This document shows positions 11,601 through 22,400 of a DNA stretch of 64,000 bases, piece by piece (the stretch's first letter is position 1; every line of letters starts with the position of its first letter). Both the position numbers and the translations under genes were made by a program. The notes beneath the pieces are model-generated. The model searched no databases and had not been told where the DNA came from. It saw only the letters and a program-made list of their open reading frames with translations. Source of the stretch: Branchiostoma floridae (taxonomy: Eukaryota > Chordata > Leptocardii > Amphioxiformes > Branchiostomatidae); the NCBI RefSeq assembly GCF_000003815.2, contig NC_049987.1, forward strand, positions 22,993,661 to 23,057,660, written 5' to 3'.

Positions 11601-14045
11601 CACACATGCGTATATAGTCCGTATGAGGTCCGTATGGGATCCTTAGCCTCTACCAGGCTCCACAGATGGCTGAAAAAAATGAAAGAATTTGGACAAGTAT
11701 AAAAACATAATATTACATACCAGGGGAGGTGGTCACAAACCATACTCCTCGGCCAGCATACTCCTATGTGTCTGCATATTTGTCCAATTTTTACTCATTT
11801 TTAGTGACCTGTGGGGCCTGGTAGAGGCTAAATATTCCATACGGACCTCATACGGACTTGGAAATATATACGCTGTTGTGAACCCACCCTTAGCCTGTGT
11901 TATGCTTCGGTTACGATTGGAAAAGGGGGCTTCTTTTGCACTTTTGGGCGTGACCCCTACATTGCCCCGTGGGACACACTGTGTCTACCGGGCTATTTTG
12001 GGGGCACGGCCGGGCCCCGGGATGATTTTAACAAAGAGTTAAACCCCTAGAATTGTGGCGCGCATGGCGTCAACATCAACGGACACTAAAGCATAGGGAA
12101 GACTGAAAATGACTGCTACTATTGATCATATCAAACGAGCCAAGTTGATGTCTAACTTTATAAAGTAACGTTTAATATCTAACTCAAGTTTACAAACATT
12201 TCCTTTTTTGCCAGGTGAAGCGCATCGGCTGGAGAGCCAAGCCTAAGATCGGGCAGCGGAAGGTACTGAGTGAGCTGGACGTTGCGCAGACTCGGCACAT
12301 GTACCAGTGCAACAGGAAGGACATGCAGAGGCGGAGAAAGGGTAGGCGTGATGGGATGTCACAACAGATGTTTGATATAGCACCTAGAATATGTGGCGTC
12401 GAATGACTGAATGGCTAGGCTAGGGTTCGGTTCTTGATATCTCTTGATAGACTTTGTGTCCAACGAAAATACACGTTCCTCACTTTATCCAAGTATAAAA
12501 CGACAAAGTACCAGTAACATGTCGAGGTCTAGAGTTGCTTCTCGTGACGTCAGATGAAGATTTCCGTCACCGTTACCTCATTTCGTTGAAAAACGCCGAA
12601 AGTATGCCCTTTGCAAGAATATCAAATACATGTTCCTTTTTCATGGTCATAACTTCTTCAACATTTTATCTATATCCAATGACAATGCAACATAGAAAAT
12701 TAAAAACGACTAGCTGTTACGCCAAAAAGCAGTTACTCAAGCAACTGGATATGAATTTGGAAACGGTCAGACGTTTCAGATAACATCCATTATCTTTCGT
12801 CAGTGACACTATCCTAACTATGATATGCGAAGGAGATGAAGACAGTACCTGGATGTCTAACATTCATCAACGACCACCTGTTAATTAACGGAATACTTTC
12901 TTCATCTCCACACAGACGTGTGTTTCTTCAGTAAGTACGGTGACGGCAGAGACTACCGGGGGAACGTGGACTACACTCTGGAGGGGGTCACGTGTCAGAA
13001 ATGGACGTCACAGTGGCCGCAGGCGCACTGCGTCATGTCCAGATACTGGCTCGGGGACAAGGTACGTTCACATGTTATCATGGAAGCTCGTATGTGTTGG
13101 TAGTAATCATCGTCAAAACTAAATTTTATTCCAACACAAAAAGTACACACGGATCAAGTTTTCAACGACCACTGTCACCTTCTTCGGGATCAATACTTCA
13201 TTGATCCTGGAAGTACGTTCACAAAGTTGCTGTTGAACTTGGTCGCCGATCAGAAAACGTCTTATGTTATGTTGTTAGAGCTAGGCGTGCCTTCCTATGT
13301 GGAAGTTTCTAACCTAAAAACTGGCTTGTTCTGACGTAAGTTCACCTTTATCCGCGCCGTAACCTATAGCCGGTGTTTTTGAAAACAAGGTATTTCAGGG
13401 TAACAAGTTGACGGGTGGATTCAAAATGTAATATTTTCAATATCGAACTGCAATATTATCAATATCGAACTGCAATATTTTCAATATCAGCAGTTTAAAA
13501 TCACCGTCCGTAGACTATATAGCCCTAAATACCCTTTCTTTTTAAGACAACATATACAGGTAACCCTGAACATCGATAAAGGTGAACTAGCGTTCGGGTT
13601 TTTAGTGGAAGAAACATGAATAATGAGGGGGAAGGAATCTTCAAATATGAAGTGAAGAGGAAGACTAAAGAAAGAGTAGCCGCGATGAGAGGGTTACGTT
13701 GGGGATCGCATTCTTCACACTGCAGCAGCGCCGCCTAGCTGCAGTGCGAAGTATAACAATTCAGTTTTGAACAGGGTGTAAAGTTTCAGTTATAGCATAT
13801 CCCGTTTAATATCGATCTTTAAAGATTAAGCTTTTATGATTTTAAACTTTTTTTAGATGGACGGTTTGGGCAACCACAACTACTGCCGCAATCCGGGCGG
13901 GAGAAGGTCGCGGCCGTGGTGTTTTACGACCCTGGAGGGTACGGAATGGCAGTACTGTGACGTCAGGATATGCAACCCGTTGCCGAGAAGAAACGAGAAC
14001 GAGAGCACCAGCCTCCCCACCAGGAACAACCTGGACAAGAGATGA
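1265..14045 (+). CDS. Astacin-family zinc metalloprotease with C-terminal kringle domain (5' incomplete)
   Basis: Seven exons join in frame: 1265-1414, 1908-2028, 2516-2636, 11252-11434, 12215-12341, 12916-13061, 13857-14045 (stop TGA 14043-14045), giving about 344 visible residues. The product should be a secreted M12A endopeptidase. Exon 1 ends a propeptide and begins the catalytic domain ([10 protein letters not shown]). Exon 3 carries the zinc motif [13 protein letters not shown], completed across the junction by ARYDRN in exon 4. Exon 4 carries the Met-turn SIMHY. Exon 5 gives the astacin C-terminal signature [14 protein letters not shown]. Exons 6-7 encode one kringle, shown by [31 protein letters not shown] and [10 protein letters not shown] short basic tail follows. 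The signal peptide and early propeptide are missing, probably upstream. Intron 3 (2637-11251) is very large and repeat-filled. Exons 3 and 4 are each followed by partial tandem copies. Domain calls are firm; the substrate is unknown. Confidence 0.88.
2551..3240 (+). repeat. Five tandem partial copies of the astacin zinc-site exon with TTG microsatellites
   Basis: After the true exon 2516-2636, its 3' part (from about GGGTCGGGCTGTGAGC through [13 protein letters not shown] and the donor GTACCTCTCC) recurs with zinc-site copies at about 2715-2767, 2845-2900, 2980-3033, 3100-3160 and a short remnant at 3217-3238. The units are separated by TTG/TTA microsatellite runs. None of the copies has the acceptor (TTCACAG) or the first codons of the real exon, so none can be spliced as an exon on its own, although each keeps a donor-like GTAC. 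The open frames rich in Leu, Cys or Asn across this stretch come from the triplet runs. Confidence 0.9.
4234..4546. mobile_element. Fold-back MITE-like element with inverted ends
   Basis: The left end AAGCTAAGGGCACAACCC (4234-4251) is the exact reverse complement of the right end GGGTTGTGCCCTTAGCTT (4529-4546). The match continues imperfectly inward (CCGTACGTGC against GCACGTGCGG). It is about 313 bp with no coding capacity, as expected of a non-autonomous DNA transposon. Confidence 0.8.
5020..5390. repeat. Two copies of a dispersed repeat (GTTGCTTG / TATCTTATTACC family)
   Basis: Segments at about 5020-5100 and 5310-5390 share the order GTTGCTTG(G/A)GT, TATCTTATTACC, CTTCATC. Related pieces occur at about 12710-12875, 36025-36065 and 59865-59935. 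All lie in introns or flanks and have no coding capacity. Confidence 0.6.
6081..6278. mobile_element. MITE with TACTGTAAAT ends
   Basis: The left end TACTGTAAAT and the right end ATTTACAGTA type sequence (TGCATTTACAGTAAT) are inverted. The interior is built from repeats of GTTCGCGG / ACCGCGAA in opposite orientation, so the whole can fold back. It is about 200 bp and non-coding. Confidence 0.7.
6637..6833. mobile_element. Short fold-back element
   Basis: CCCCCTTTCCACTAGGACGG near 6637-6656 is matched in inverted form by CGCCGTCTAGTGGAAAGGGG at about 6813-6832, with ACGCTC-like arms inside. The preceding 6490-6620 shares blocks (ACCACCGTCCGT, ATACCTAAATACCCT, ATAAAGGTGAA) with 13495-13600 and 46120-46205, a separate dispersed family. 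Confidence 0.65.
7530..7800 (+). mobile_element. tRNA-derived SINE
   Basis: The head is tRNA-like, with a B-box-like GGTTCTGGGTTCGCATCCCC at about 7569-7590. It is followed by a SINE-style body (CTCACTTTGCTGCATG, GCCGTCCTTCAGATAGGACA). It sits in the astacin intron. It is called a SINE rather than a tRNA gene because the cloverleaf is not closed and a long tail is attached. Confidence 0.6.
8550..10395 (+). repeat. Satellite-like array of about ten 140-170 bp units containing GGTTAGGTTAGG
   Basis: Each unit contains the order TTTATCAAAATTGCCACTT, TTTGTCACTGTGAGTCTCAA, TTTCAGCTACATTTAAGG, AGATCATTTTGCAGC, ACAAGCATAC and then GTGAGGGTTAGGTTAGGTCC. The GGTTAGGTTAGG-type block recurs near 8668, 8806, 8966, 9130, 9278, 9435, 9583, 9743, 9993 and 10160. 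Unit length varies and the last copies are degenerate. One unit is interrupted at about 9838-9924 by a foreign piece ending in an AAAT microsatellite. The array lies wholly inside the astacin intron. Confidence 0.85.
10995..11212 (+). mobile_element. tRNA-derived SINE just upstream of the Met-turn exon
   Basis: Positions about 11006-11075 look tRNA-like: an A-box-like TGGCGCAACGGCTAGAGCG and a B-box-like GAGTTCGATACTC. A non-tRNA body follows (GACGGTGGAGTGACGCC onward). It ends about 40 bp before the acceptor of the exon at 11252. The attached body and imperfect stem argue for a SINE rather than a functional tRNA gene. Confidence 0.6.
11498..11575 (+). repeat. Partial tandem copy of the Met-turn exon with its donor
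   Basis: The last about 70 bp of exon 11252-11434 (GCGTACGACTACAACAGC through AACTATCAAG and the donor GTACGGCTG) are repeated at about 11499-11575 with a few silent-type changes. There is no acceptor in front, so it cannot act as an independent exon. It could serve only as an alternative downstream donor, which would include the intervening non-coding sequence. Confidence 0.9.
11590..11893. mobile_element. Fold-back MITE next to the copied exon
   Basis: The left arm has TTAGGGTGGGTTCACA and GTCCGTATGAGGTCCGTATG. The right arm has CATACGGACCTCATACGGAC and TGTGAACCCACCCTTAG, the reverse complement. The middle also pairs (TAGCCTCTACCAGGC against GCCTGGTAGAGGCTA). It is about 300 bp and non-coding. 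Confidence 0.85.
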
Positions 14046-14760
14046 AGGGCCTGTGTAGTGGCGCCGTCTAGCGACTTTTGATAAAACTGCCATTTTTATG
14101 AACTGAATACCTCAACGTCTGTTAGTATATATATAAAAATCGGAATTAAGTTAAAATCTTGTTATATTGAACAGAAGTTTACTTGTTTACTATTAAGTCT
14201 AAGGTATAATTATTTTTGGAAAGTCAGGGATTTGTGAGTTTTATATCCATATGTGCATGTTGTACAGAAAATGAAGATGTACATATGTTTTAATTTATTT
14301 ATTATCGGGAAATATTTTAAGAAAAGGTGGGAAAATTTTCGAGCAAAAACAATCTCTGTAGGAAACACAAGCAAAATAGTCTCAATATTCGAGCATGGTA
14401 ATTCATCCACTACTAATAACGTTTCTCTGATGTGTTTTTATCACAATCATGCTTGTATCATTGTCCATTGGTACAGGCGCCACCTGGCGTCCATCTCAAG
14501 TACTGCACAATCAGGCCATTTTCTGGCAAGTATGCCGTTTCAGAACGTTTGAGTATCAGAAACTGTGATATCTAGTATTACTATATTGTAAGGGGTGTAT
14601 ATTTAAAACATGATACTTCTATGATATTTGTTCGGCCAGTTGAGCTCAGGTATTTACACACATACTGTTCTGTCCAAAGTTTCATATTTGTATGTATTTG
14701 TACAAACAACAATAAGGTCCAAAATAAACAATACAATAAAGTCTAAATATTTCATCTGTG
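14046..14760 (+). other. 3' UTR of the astacin-kringle gene
   Basis: AT-rich sequence follows the stop codon at 14045. Two AATAAA signals lie at 14723-14728 and 14735-14740, which would end the transcript near 14760. The short open frames here have no recognisable content. Confidence 0.65.
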
Positions 14761-16870
14761 TTTGCTGTTCACCTTGTATAATGTAGTGCATAATTGCCCA
14801 TAGGATAGTAAGTTTTCTTTTTGTTTCAGTAGCAGGGTTTGTTTGTTTATTTTCAAACGCCTATTCATATTTTTTCATTCAGGGTATATGTTTCCCCTTT
14901 AACACAAGACCATCATCTAGTGAAAAGGGGGCCATCGTACATTTTGCACACAGATAGTCTGGGTACCATACCCCAAAGTAACTGCTGACTCAATTTTTTC
15001 GCTTCCGCATGATCATAGTTAGCAAGCAAAAGAATTGAGTAAGTGCCCAGCCATTATTACGGAGTATGCATGCAGGCCAGGCTAGAACAAAGGATCACGA
15101 TATACAAAAAGAAGAAACAAAGATTTTGCAACAGCCAAGCACAATCAAACACTTCAGTGTTTTTATTCTAAACATTAGTGAAGAAAAAGAAAACTACTTC
15201 TAAACATCTACAAATAAAACAATAAGGAAGTCTGTCCAAACAATATTGTGTCACAACTGTCCTCAAATCAACATCAAGTACACATCCATACAGTAGTAAT
15301 AGTACAGTACTCAGTAGTATCATGAATAATGATGATACAGCAGTACATAATCATCCAAAGGTACTTGTAGACTGAAGAATTAAGGAATTGCACATCCCAA
15401 GAACTTTGAGCATGTCAGTGTTTACATCCTACAGAATGGGAAGGGGGGCAATGATACAAGTATTCTTGTAAATATTAAAGCTATGCATATGGAGAAAAGT
15501 AAAAGGTATGGAATCAAGTGTACATCTGTTCTGGTATCTTTTAAGCACTATATACTAGTATATTGCTTATTGCTATGGTTGTCTATTCCAATGAGGAAAT
15601 TGACAGATCCTGACTGTCTATCACAATCAGGGTTCAGCCAATGATAGCAAAGCAAATAGTCATTTGACCAATGAGAGAAGGGCTGCATCTCTGTCAAGTT
15701 TTGGCATTTTTCTTTTACATTACTACGTTTTAACAGAGGGGGGTGGGGGGGGGGGGGTTGTTGGCTGTGGAATCAGCCTTTTATTGAGTATCAGAACCAT
15801 CAACCACTGTACCTTTGAGTTTTAAGTCAAAGTAAATGAGTCTTTCCTTCACAATGAAAGCTATTAACCTCTTCTAAGGCTTAAAACTATTCCTGCATAC
15901 ACCATTCGTAATTCACAGAATTGAACAGAAGACTTAGCATAACATCATTTTCCACAATGAAACGCAACGTAAATCTTACACTTCGGACCACGGGAACTGG
16001 CTGGACAGTTGTCAGTTTTCTTTTAAACAAAACAATAGTTATTTACTTATACTGACTTTATGGTAAACAAGTGACTTATATCTACTTAAAGTTAAACTTA
16101 AAGAGCATGTGACATCCAAGCAGATATTGAAGGTAGAAAATGGTAATATTTTCTGACAGGCCAAGTTTTTCTGCGACTCGGGATAAAGGAATCTCGGAAA
16201 AACCTGGCTAATTCACTGATGGGGATCTAAATAAACCAAAAGCTGGGTGGTCAAAAAATGATACAATCTTCCACGCAACATCTGCTTGGAGCTTGTAAAA
16301 TATACCTTAGCCTTGTTGTTTTCAAACAAAGCTTAGATCTACGTACACTTTCTGACAATAGTTTTTCTATGAGACTATGTGTGTGTAATGGAGACATAGT
16401 ACCCTGTCTACGAATGTGCTGCTATGTTCTATACACTCCTCTCAAAGGAAGAAAGGCATTGTACAGTATCACTTTATATCTAGCTATGAAGCTTAACATA
16501 CAAAGACAGAAAGCTACATGTACATACTCTCTTGTGACATTTTAGCTTTGTGCAAAGAATTTCTGCTATACAAAAGTTAGTCTTTTTTCTACACTACTGG
16601 TAAATTTCGTTAGTTATAACTATGTGATTCTGTAATATTGCTTGCAACACCAATTCTCTGGAGGCAAAATAATGGACTGTAGTATACCCTGTCTGTTACA
16701 GAGGTAGACATATCATACCATACATGTCATAATGTTATAGCCTGAAAGTCACCTAACAATGACTCCTAATTCCACCGGGTGCCATCATACAGCTATGTCA
16801 AAATAAAACAAAACATTGTAATATTGGCCTTCTCAAGATTGTACTAAAATATCTGAATTGTATATACACA

Positions 16871-17082
16871 TGTAATGTAATTCACTTTGTCTTCTCGGTA
16901 CCAAACATTCACGGTCTGAGAAAATTTAACTTGTTATTGGAACTAAATGTTCACAGCAGTGGCAGGAGTGTATAAAAAGTATATTGTATCATTTGTTACC
17001 AGCAATGATAAGTTCACGTTACAGTCATCACCGTGAAAACTGTGAACATAAAAGTACATTAAAAAATCAGGAATTACAGTAC
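16871..17082. mobile_element. MITE, sister copy of the element at 46691-46880
   Basis: It shares long blocks with 46691-46880 in the same orientation: TTCACTTTGTCTTCTC, TCACGGTCTGAGAAAATTTA, GTAATGATAAGTTCAC and GGAATTACAGTA. The ends TGTAATTC / GAATTACA are inverted. The interior has the palindromic pair TTCACGGT / ACCGTGAA. It is non-coding. Confidence 0.75.
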
Positions 17083-18560
17083 CTCAGGATTACTGGTGCT
17101 GCATTGCAATTTGGTACATCTCTTAAATCAAATTAATGTATTTTTCTTATGTGGCAGCATCATGGCATCTGGTAGAATTATGAGAGTTGGTGATACATTG
17201 GCTACATATAGCGACTCGTCAGAAGTCTTGAGGAAGATGTCTGATAGGCGTGGAAACAAAAGCAGATGAGACTTTCATGGTTGAGAAAAAGAATAATCTA
17301 ATATTAAAAAGAAACAATAGCTAGACTCTTGCCATTTAATTCTTATAAGTACTTACAAACAATAATGCTCGATACAGTTGACAATTTTCCCCAGCAATAC
17401 ATTTATCTGTGGCACAACCAATCATTGCACAGTACTCCTTGTGGGTTACATTATCTATAACCTTTCATCACGCAACTGAAAGCAAACTGTCAAAGTCAAA
17501 ACCACTAACCACCAAACGATTTGCATTAACAAAGTGTTAAGAAGACAAGTAAAGATATGTTTCTATGGTCACAGACCACCTCAAACAGTCATCTAATGTT
17601 ACACATTTCACACTAGTTTGTGCCTAATGAAACAAAATAAAGGACATTGATGACAGTGTGCCGTGGCTTCATTCCTCCGAGAACAGTACACTACAAACTG
17701 CTTCGTAATGGTATGTTGGAATATATGATTTTCAAACTGTACAGCCTACTTCCACTATTCAAAATCGGCAAAAAGATCTCGTCTTGACAACAGCATTACA
17801 AGTGTTTTGCAAAGATGAATTCAAGGCAATGATCATGAAATTCAGCACTAAGACAGTTTTTTTTATTCTACATGTCAGTACAATGCCAGTTAGTACATCC
17901 AGAGTAAAGAATGCAATTACATAAACAATGGCAAAGGTGGTGTGATCTTGGAAAGCAGAGTTTGTGTTACACAGACTAGACTTCTACCAACACAGATGAA
18001 CTTCCTTGATCCCCACAACCTTAGTTAGGAATACTACCACATGCTGAAATCAAAATGACACTTCTTCAGTGCTTGAAATACCCAATTACACACTTGCAAA
18101 TGCAACCCTAAATTTTGCAATTGGAACACCGCTTTCCCACCACCTACATGAGCTTTTGTATTTATTTCTTGATAAGATAAAACATAAGTAGTTACTTGGA
18201 AGGAAAGATAATGGATAAGTGGCTGATTTGGTTGAAGAAATAATGACTTGGAAGAGGGGCAACCTGAAATGTTGATGGCGCAACCTGGCTTTTGACTCAG
18301 GTTGCCGCCTGGGCAACCTGGCTGAAAAAAGTATTTCGAGCACCGACTTCTCTATTGGTAAAGCCATGCCCTGCTACTAGCACAATAAAACATGTAGTGT
18401 AAGCTTGATCACTATAGCTACCGTATTTCAGCACATTTTCTCTGCCATAGGAAGCAAAAATAACATGTATCTTGCCTATACACTTATCTACAGGCGACAA
18501 AGCTATGGTTAGGTTCACAAAAATGTCTTTGTTAAGCATACTGGCAACCCTGGTTTCTTC

Positions 18561-18849
18561 GGACACAAGTTTTGCCCTACATGTAAGCCGTCCAATTTGG
18601 TGAGCATGTTTCTACATATCTGTCCATTTTGATGGCATGGACTTAACCATACCAAACAGGGGGGGAGGTCAATGTTTCTCGTCAAGATGTACAACACCCT
18701 GACCCCCCTACAGAATAGTGCAGTCTTTTGCCCTACATGTAAGCCATCAAATTTGGTACATATTTTTCCATTTTGATGGCATAGACTTAACCATACCGAA
18801 CTGGGAAAGGGGTGGAGGGTGGTGATAGTGTTTCTAAGACCCTGCCCCC
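18561..18849 (-). repeat. Tandem duplication (142-bp period) containing a copy of the RHEB C-terminal codons
   Basis: Two copies of TTGCCCTACATGTAAGCC, TTTGATGGCAT, GACTTAACCATACC and CCCCCTACAGAATAGTGCAG lie in a row. The repeated CTACAGAATAGTGCAGTCTT (18708-18727), read on the minus strand, repeats the last RHEB codons KDCTIL and its stop. The true stop is at 18850-18852, 142 bp away. Thus the end of the coding sequence and the adjacent 3' flank were copied together. Confidence 0.85.
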
Positions 18850-19401
18850 CTACAGAATAGTGCAGTCTTCCTTCTGCTGTCCGCCGCCATTTTGCCTCTC
18901 GATCTCCATGATCAGCTGCTGGAACACGGAGTTCACGCTTTCCTTCTCCTTCGCGGACGACTCGGCGAACGGACACTTCCACTGGTCGGCGAGCCCCTTC
19001 CCCTCCTCCTGTGGGATCACCCTCTCCATGTGCAAGTCTGTCTTGTTCCCGACGAGCACGATCGGGACGTTCTGCGCGCCGGTCAAGTCCAGAAGCTTGT
19101 CGCGTATGACCTGGACCACCTCGTAGCTCTTGCGCGAGGTGACGGAGTAGACCAGGACGTAACCATGCACGTCCATGGTGTAGGCCTGCGGAAAGATCGA
19201 GTACTCGTCCTGTCCGGCTGTATCCACCAACTGGAGGTTAAACTCCTGTCCGCGGACCTTTATTGTCTTGTTGAACGTGTTCTCTATGGTGGGGTCGTAA
19301 GAGTCCACGAATTGCCCCTCGACAAACTGGATGGTCAGGGAAGACTTGCCGACGGCACGGAAGCCCATGACGGCAACCTTACGCTGCTTTGGGGGAGCCA
19401 T
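18850..19401 (-). CDS. RHEB: RHEB small GTPase, intronless
   Basis: A single open frame of 183 residues starts at ATG 19401-19399 and stops at 18850-18852. RHEB is a Ras-family GTPase at endomembranes and lysosomes that activates mTORC1 and is switched off by TSC2. The P-loop is GFRAVGKSS, with Arg in the place where Ras has Gly, as in RHEB. The effector region is DSYDPTIENTF, followed by DTAGQDEYSIFPQ, the base motif NKTD, ESSAKE and a C-terminal CaaX box CTIL for prenylation. Length matches human RHEB (184). It lies 76 bp downstream of the LYRM2 stop on the same strand. The lack of introns (the human gene is multi-exon) suggests retroposition; no intact poly-A tract is seen. Whether it has its own promoter or shares the LYRM2 transcript cannot be read here. 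Confidence 0.93.
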   Translation of the reverse strand: MAPPKQRKVAVMGFRAVGKSSLTIQFVEGQFVDSYDPTIENTFNKTIKVRGQEFNLQLVDTAGQDEYSIFPQAYTMDVHGYVLVYSVTSRKSYEVVQVIRDKLLDLTGAQNVPIVLVGNKTDLHMERVIPQEEGKGLADQWKCPFAESSAKEKESVNSVFQQLIMEIERQNGGGQQKEDCTIL

Positions 19402-19477
19402 GTTGTTGTTTCTTCTTCACACACACACACAATAAGGTCTAACTGGAATGACTACAGTTCTGAATGTGGTTCTAGCT

Positions 19478-22400
19478 TCACTTGACAAGGGACAGGGTCT
19501 TCTGCAGCTCTTTGTACTGAAGACGTCCACGTGAGAGCATCATTCGAATCACTTCCTGTAACAGACAAAAAAAGATTTTAATTTACACCATTCAAAGAAA
19601 AATAGGAGATATGAAATAACATTAAGATTGGTTTATTACTATTCAATTTGTTGGTTCTTGGATTTAAAAATTAAAGATAAAAAAACATATGCTGAACTGG
19701 AAAAACACAATGTAAACAAATCCTGGAGGACCAGGTTTATGCCTTGGTGCACTCAGTTTTATCAACCTCCTTGGTTTTATACAACTTCATATGGAAGTTT
19801 TCCTCCCTGCCCTACACTTTTACAAAGTCAACTTGCTACATTTCTATCCGAGAACCAAGGAAATCAATTAGTGTAGCTGAAAAAAACAAAACAGGACAAA
19901 CTTTACCTTAGCTTCTCAACCCTGCAGTCCTACCTCATCAGTTTCTGCCTTGTTCTGCTTGAACTCCTGGCGAGCCCAGTCCACGAGGTACTTCTTGTGA
20001 TCGGGGTCGTTGACCTGGCGCAGACTCCGCAGGATGTCACGATACAGATGGAGAACCTGCTGACGCAGCAAAAACTGCAGAAACGTCAAAAGGAAGAATG
20101 TAAATGAAGTTTACGTTAATGAAAGGAAAGGACTGAAGAGCTAGTCTTCCACTGGTCGTGACAGAGAGGACAAACGCTATGTACAGTATTTACAAGTTCA
20201 TTGTACGGGGAAATTCCCCTAGCTATTTTTGACAAGGACAATGAACAGTGGACCATTGCTTAACGTCCTGTCCTAAGGACTGCAACCCTTTCCGGTAGCG
20301 TGCAAGTCGGGTGAGCGACACAGCCGGAATCGAACTCACGGCTTCTAGTTCCAGAGGCAGGGCCGCTAACCACTGGACTACGCGCACTACCTAAACCTAA
20401 ACGCGCGTTAATGAGGTTTAGACATCCAGGTAAGGCCTAGGAAACAAAATGTTTCAGTCCTGAAAAAAAAATAGGGTCAGCAGGTTTGGGATTATCTTCT
20501 TGTGCTTTTAAGTTCTTTCTAAAGACTAATGGATTTTAAATTTAAAGTTTTCACAGACAATCAGGTCTAGGTTCAGGTCCGGACCTGATCACCTGAACCT
20601 GACTCGGATAAAATCAACAACCTGTACCTCAATTTTCTGTACCGGTTCCCACCCCTACTGTACACTCTCTAAGTCAGCACCATGTCCGTGGTCACAATGG
20701 TATATCCAGGTTTTACATACACAAAACTGTCAACAGTTCAGTGATATGAGCAGGAATGCCTCCCTGTTACCGTTCAGTGCCTCACTTCTTCACTAGGCTA
20801 CATACACAGCCATACATGAAGGGATATGCCCCCCCCTTACAGTTCAGTGCCCCACTAACCTACATACACAGAGCACATTAGCCTGTGTTTACACAAGCTC
20901 TTGCTGGCTGGGGTTAATGACCCCCTCCCCCATAGGGGCACGATTTTAGTCAGGCTACAGAGCACATATACCCAAAATGCATGATTGGCAAGTAAATAAA
21001 ACAAAAAGAAACAGGGAAATGCCTCCCTTACAGTTCAATGCCCCACTAACCTACATACACAGCCACACCCTCTGACATGTCTGCCTACATTAGGAAAGTC
21101 TCGGATCTCACAAGGGTGGGGAGGTGCATTCTAGTGTGTTGGCGATAAATTCTTCAATTTGGCAAGTTGACATATGATAAAAATGGAATTGTCAAGTTGA
21201 AGTTCAAACTTGGCCAAACACTGTACCTTGTTAGAGTAAAGTAAAATACTAGTATCATGAGGTTGCTACGCAAAGCTCACCAGAAACTCATAAATTATTA
21301 TTCTTATGCCTCTACCTTCCTTGTAGCCTGGGTACCATCCAGGGTACTAGTAGTAGTTTCACTTCTGCTACCTTATTTATTTATTAGGAAATTGACATAT
21401 ATATGATTACACAGTCTCTCAGGCAGCATTGCTGATATTGGAGTCTACAAACAGGGACAGACAAGTGCACAAGAATAGCTACCTGTCTGGGGACAGTATA
21501 TTTAAATCTTTTGGTGGTGATGTCAGTTAATAAGTGAATTAAGGAATAGGTTCTAGAGTGCCCGTTCAAACAGGCATTCCAAAGAAGCGGACAGAGGGCG
21601 TCTCGGATGTAGGAATGCCTGATCGAACGAGCGCTAGAAACCATTCCTTAATTCGCTCATGTAAGGAACCTACCAGCGCCCTCGTCCAAAATTTGAAAAA
21701 TCCCAGGCGTTAGACATGTCAAGGTTCCCAAATGGAATAACAAAGAAGCGACTGTTTATGATGTATAATAAAAGTTGGAGTGAGAAGCAACTGCATATAC
21801 TACTAAATACTATATATAATAGTCTGTGTAACACAAACTCAGCTGTCCAGGGCTGTAACTGGCCCCTCCGCGGATGTTGGGCGGGCTGCTATAAGCAAGA
21901 TTTAATCAGGCTACATATATAATAGTGTATAATAAACGTAGGAGCAAACTACTATCCGGATGGTACCCAGGCTATCTACCTAGTAGAGGAAGTCCACATT
22001 CTTCTAAAAATGAGATTTATCACTTTCCATTGACAAGCCAGGACCGTTATAGACTTGCTGCCTGATACAACATGATACGAAACATTGCCCACATGGTTGT
22101 GAGGTTCGCAGGGGAGAGTTGTCTCTAGTTGTCAGACAGAAGTTTCTGCATACAAGACACTGCACAACAAACACAGACTGCATAGCTAGTATAGGCCAAT
22201 AAAAAAAAAATAGTAGAAATTGGCTAGACAGACAGATAAGAGGAGGTGCCAGAGGAATACTCCACAGCAGGCTAACTACTTTGCCAATTTCTAGGATCTA
22301 TAGTAGAAATTAGCACCGTAGTTATACTATAGTCTGCTGTAGAGTATACCCAGTGGCCTGTGGAGTTTAAACAAGTACAAATCCTAAACAGTACAGAGGT

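Larger units (their letters stand above)
14761..18849. other. Convergent intergenic region, probably including the RHEB 3' UTR
   Basis: No coding exon is visible. The stretch lies between the end of the plus-strand astacin gene and the end of the minus-strand RHEB gene. It contains a fold-back element at about 14945-15085 (ends of the GTCTGGGTACCAT type), a G-rich run near 15738-15760 and a MITE at 16871-17082. Much of 15160-18849 may be minus-strand 3' UTR, since TTTATT (AATAAA on the minus strand) occurs near 15163 and 17871. That is inference. Confidence 0.5.

Noticed and set aside
18892-19485. Plus-strand 197-codon frame
   Set aside because: Antisense to the RHEB coding sequence; no domain recognised.
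20320-20395. Possible tRNA gene on the minus strand
   Set aside because: tRNA-like head joined to a non-tRNA tail inside an intron; a SINE is the better reading.
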